64,000 bases of DNA, from assembly GCA_945910005.1 (NCBI GenBank), contig OX246742.1, positions 46,604,402 through 46,668,401 on the forward strand. The letters are read 5' to 3'. Positions within the stretch are counted from its first letter, which is position 1, and every line of letters starts with the position of its first letter. Shown here piece after piece: positions 62,407 to 64,000 of this stretch. The notes under the pieces were generated by a model. That model saw only the letters and a list, made by a program, of their open reading frames with translations. It did no database searches and was not told the origin of the DNA. The position numbers and the translations under genes are program-made. The stretch comes from Isoperla grammatica. Lineage: Eukaryota > Arthropoda > Insecta > Plecoptera > Perlodidae.

Positions 62407-63804
62407 GAAATATCTATGTAGGCCCTCTGTTTTTTCAAATGTCCTATGGTTCTACTGGTACTGGACACAACCCTCCTGTTTTATCATTTTTTAAATTGAA
62501 TAAACCAATGCCATTGTTGTTCTGCCTGCAAACGAAATGCATTATAATTACAGGCCGGTCGTCAGCAAACATTCAGTAATCAGTGTGTAGGCCTAGTGTG
62601 CAAATATGTTGAGGCCTAGCCTACCTACTTAAATCTTATCTGGAGTGCGCAATCATTGGGTTTGAAGTTAGGCGTAGTTTCTATCGACCCAAGATGCTCT
62701 GCTTCTACGCCATGCTAGGCTAGGCCTAGGCCCTACGCCTCGGGCGTAGATTCGTTTAGGCCTAGGGTATTTTGAATGGGTCATAGGCTAGCCTAGGTCT
62801 ACATGCCTAGTAATCCGTTTTCAGGGCTAATTTATATTTGAGGTAAAATAGGTAGGCTAGCTGCCAAAATGTGTCACCTTGGCATACTTGTTTAGATGCA
62901 GGGAAATATGCAGGGATAGCAATAGGCTTCACCTCAAGGCACTTTCTCTTGTCTAAAGGTCGGTGCACAATAGCCCGGTAACGATAACTGTAACGATAAC
63001 GATAACGGGAAAGAAGTTCGATTTCATGTTAAATTACGATACGATGCACAATAAGAGCTTCCCGTTACCGGGCCCGGTAACGGTAACGGGAAGTTCGCCA
63101 AGTTTTAACTTAACGTTACCGTTCCCGTCCGTACGTTACCGGGACCAATCAGAATCAAGCGTCCACGGCCTGTTAAAAGTATTAGCAAATAGCCGAGCGT
63201 CTGCTTAACGGGCAATTGTGCATCGAATGCCTTCCTGTTGCCGTTTTATCGTTATCGTTATAGTTACAGTTATCGTTACCGGGCAATTGTGCACCGACCT
63301 TAAACGTTGAAGGTCAGTGTTTATTTTGACAACAGGGCTAAAATACGCACAAATGTTTTTGCATGCAAATACATACCGAAATTTTAACCAACAGGTTTCG
63401 CGAATATCTCGAATGTTGTTGTTAACATCTTCAATTCAAACACAGATGCCTTTTTAAATATGTACGAGCAGAAACCTTTTGAATGACCGAAAGAAAAAAG
63501 AAAACTTCACGAGACGCAAAAAGACAACCAATCCACATGTGAAACCAAAGAGCTTTGTCACGATGATCGCGAAGAAAGTACCGAGCACGCCCACTTCCAA
63601 AGATTCGAGCTGCGAACACAACTACCAACATTGCAAAATAAAATGTCCCTATTTCTAAAATGACGTTTCATTAATCAATAATACACAGCTGATGCGTGGC
63701 TTCATGCTCCTAACACGTCCACAGCATTTTATCAATAGCTATTTATAGCAACTATAGAATATTTTATAGCTTTCCCTCCAGATTGTTCAATTTATTCGAG
63801 AACA
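62407..63804. promoter_or_regulatory. Divergent region between ACSF3 (-) and TRIQK (+)
   Basis: The two genes start head to head about 1.45 kb apart. The interval holds TAGGCC words (62580-62820) and a Harbinger-like MITE (62957-63300). No core promoter element stands out. A minus-strand stretch at 63431-63631 has open frames, one of them hydrophobic, but nothing ties it to a gene. Confidence 0.35.
62957..63300. mobile_element. PIF/Harbinger-like MITE
   Basis: The left terminus aggtcggtgcacaat and right terminus attgtgcaccgacct are inverted, flanked by TAA at 62954-62956 and 63301-63303, fitting the TWA target duplication of PIF/Harbinger elements. The interior is rich in CGATAAC/GTTATCG and CCCGGTAACG words facing each other. 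344 bp, no coding content. Confidence 0.75.
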
Positions 63805-64000
63805 ATGGTTCGTAAAAGGAACGATAGTACTGGCTCAGTAGATCGAGGTGTGCGTCCAGGTGCCAAACCGGTTGAACAGTACCGAAAGCAAATAGGTAAG
63901 CTGTCTTCGTAAATAATGTCGTTATTCACTGTGAAATTTATGAGTGAAAATGTTATCCAACGAATAATTTTTACTTTCAGCTAAGAATGATACGAAGAAA
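63805..64000 (+). CDS. TRIQK: TRIQK (triple QxxK/R motif protein), 5' part, cut by window edge
   Basis: Coding exon 1 is 63805-63895 (ATG at 63805), followed by an 85-bp intron (gtaagc ... tttcag) and exon 2 from 63981 to beyond the window. The reading is MVRKRNDSTGSVDRG... VEQYRKQIAKNDTKK; the phrase QYRKQI-K-D-KK is the first QxxK/R motif region of TRIQK, a small tail-anchored ER membrane protein of about 86 residues in vertebrates with a poorly known role. The N-terminus is longer here than in vertebrates, with about 13 extra residues before the first motif. The transmembrane segment would lie to the right of the window. Confidence 0.85.

Noticed and set aside
63431..63631. Minus-strand small protein or hydrophobic last exon between ACSF3 and TRIQK
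   Set aside because: One frame is hydrophobic and follows an acceptor-like ttcgcag, but a minus-strand gene would have to overlap TRIQK and no upstream exon was found.

Overview
This is nuclear DNA of an animal. Every gene recognised is split by GT-AG introns (centrin excepted) and encodes a metazoan protein, and the intergenic DNA is AT-rich and full of satellites, foldback structures and short non-autonomous DNA transposons. The products (ZAD-C2H2 zinc finger protein, centrin, TENT4/PAPD5-7, mitochondrial ACSF3, TRIQK) fit an invertebrate bilaterian. Dense TAGGCC/CCTAGG words and foldback elements resemble echinoderm or other marine invertebrate genomes, but I cannot fix the phylum from sequence alone.

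Layout. 1-17965: a giant inverted-repeat (foldback-like) structure whose left end lies outside the window. Its arms carry a 147-bp satellite, then a 59-bp satellite, then matching unique blocks; inside are a 60-bp array, a second nested palindrome and an (ATT)n tract. 17966-22740: decayed repeats, a tRNA-like SINE head, a hAT-like MITE and a duplicated 1-kb block. 22741-27681: about 165 copies of a 30-bp CpG-rich minisatellite with 240- and 270-bp higher-order repeats. 27682-30430: the second copy of the 1-kb block, enlarged by two hAT-type insertions. 30430-33200: AT-rich, no gene seen.

33200-64000 is the gene-bearing part: a ZAD-zinc finger gene (-), an intronless centrin (+), the complete eight-exon TENT4 poly(A) polymerase gene (-, 41018-54007), the complete eight-exon coding part of ACSF3 (-, 56911-62358), and the first exons of TRIQK (+, running off the right edge). 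I rebuilt exons from splice sites, reading phase and protein similarity; every phase closes. Centrin and the zinc finger gene are divergent, as are ACSF3 and TRIQK. The genes are functionally unrelated housekeeping-type neighbours; there is no operon logic.

Most interesting: (i) the 3' splice site plus first 40 bp of ACSF3 coding exon 7 has been tandemly multiplied to 13 copies with all three frames open, so four upstream acceptors would give in-frame insertions of up to 250 codons; (ii) TENT4 exon 5 has a similar duplicated acceptor, where the upstream copy leads to a stop; (iii) the giant foldback structure with satellite arms; (iv) several hAT-type elements with intact 8-bp target duplications, some in introns.
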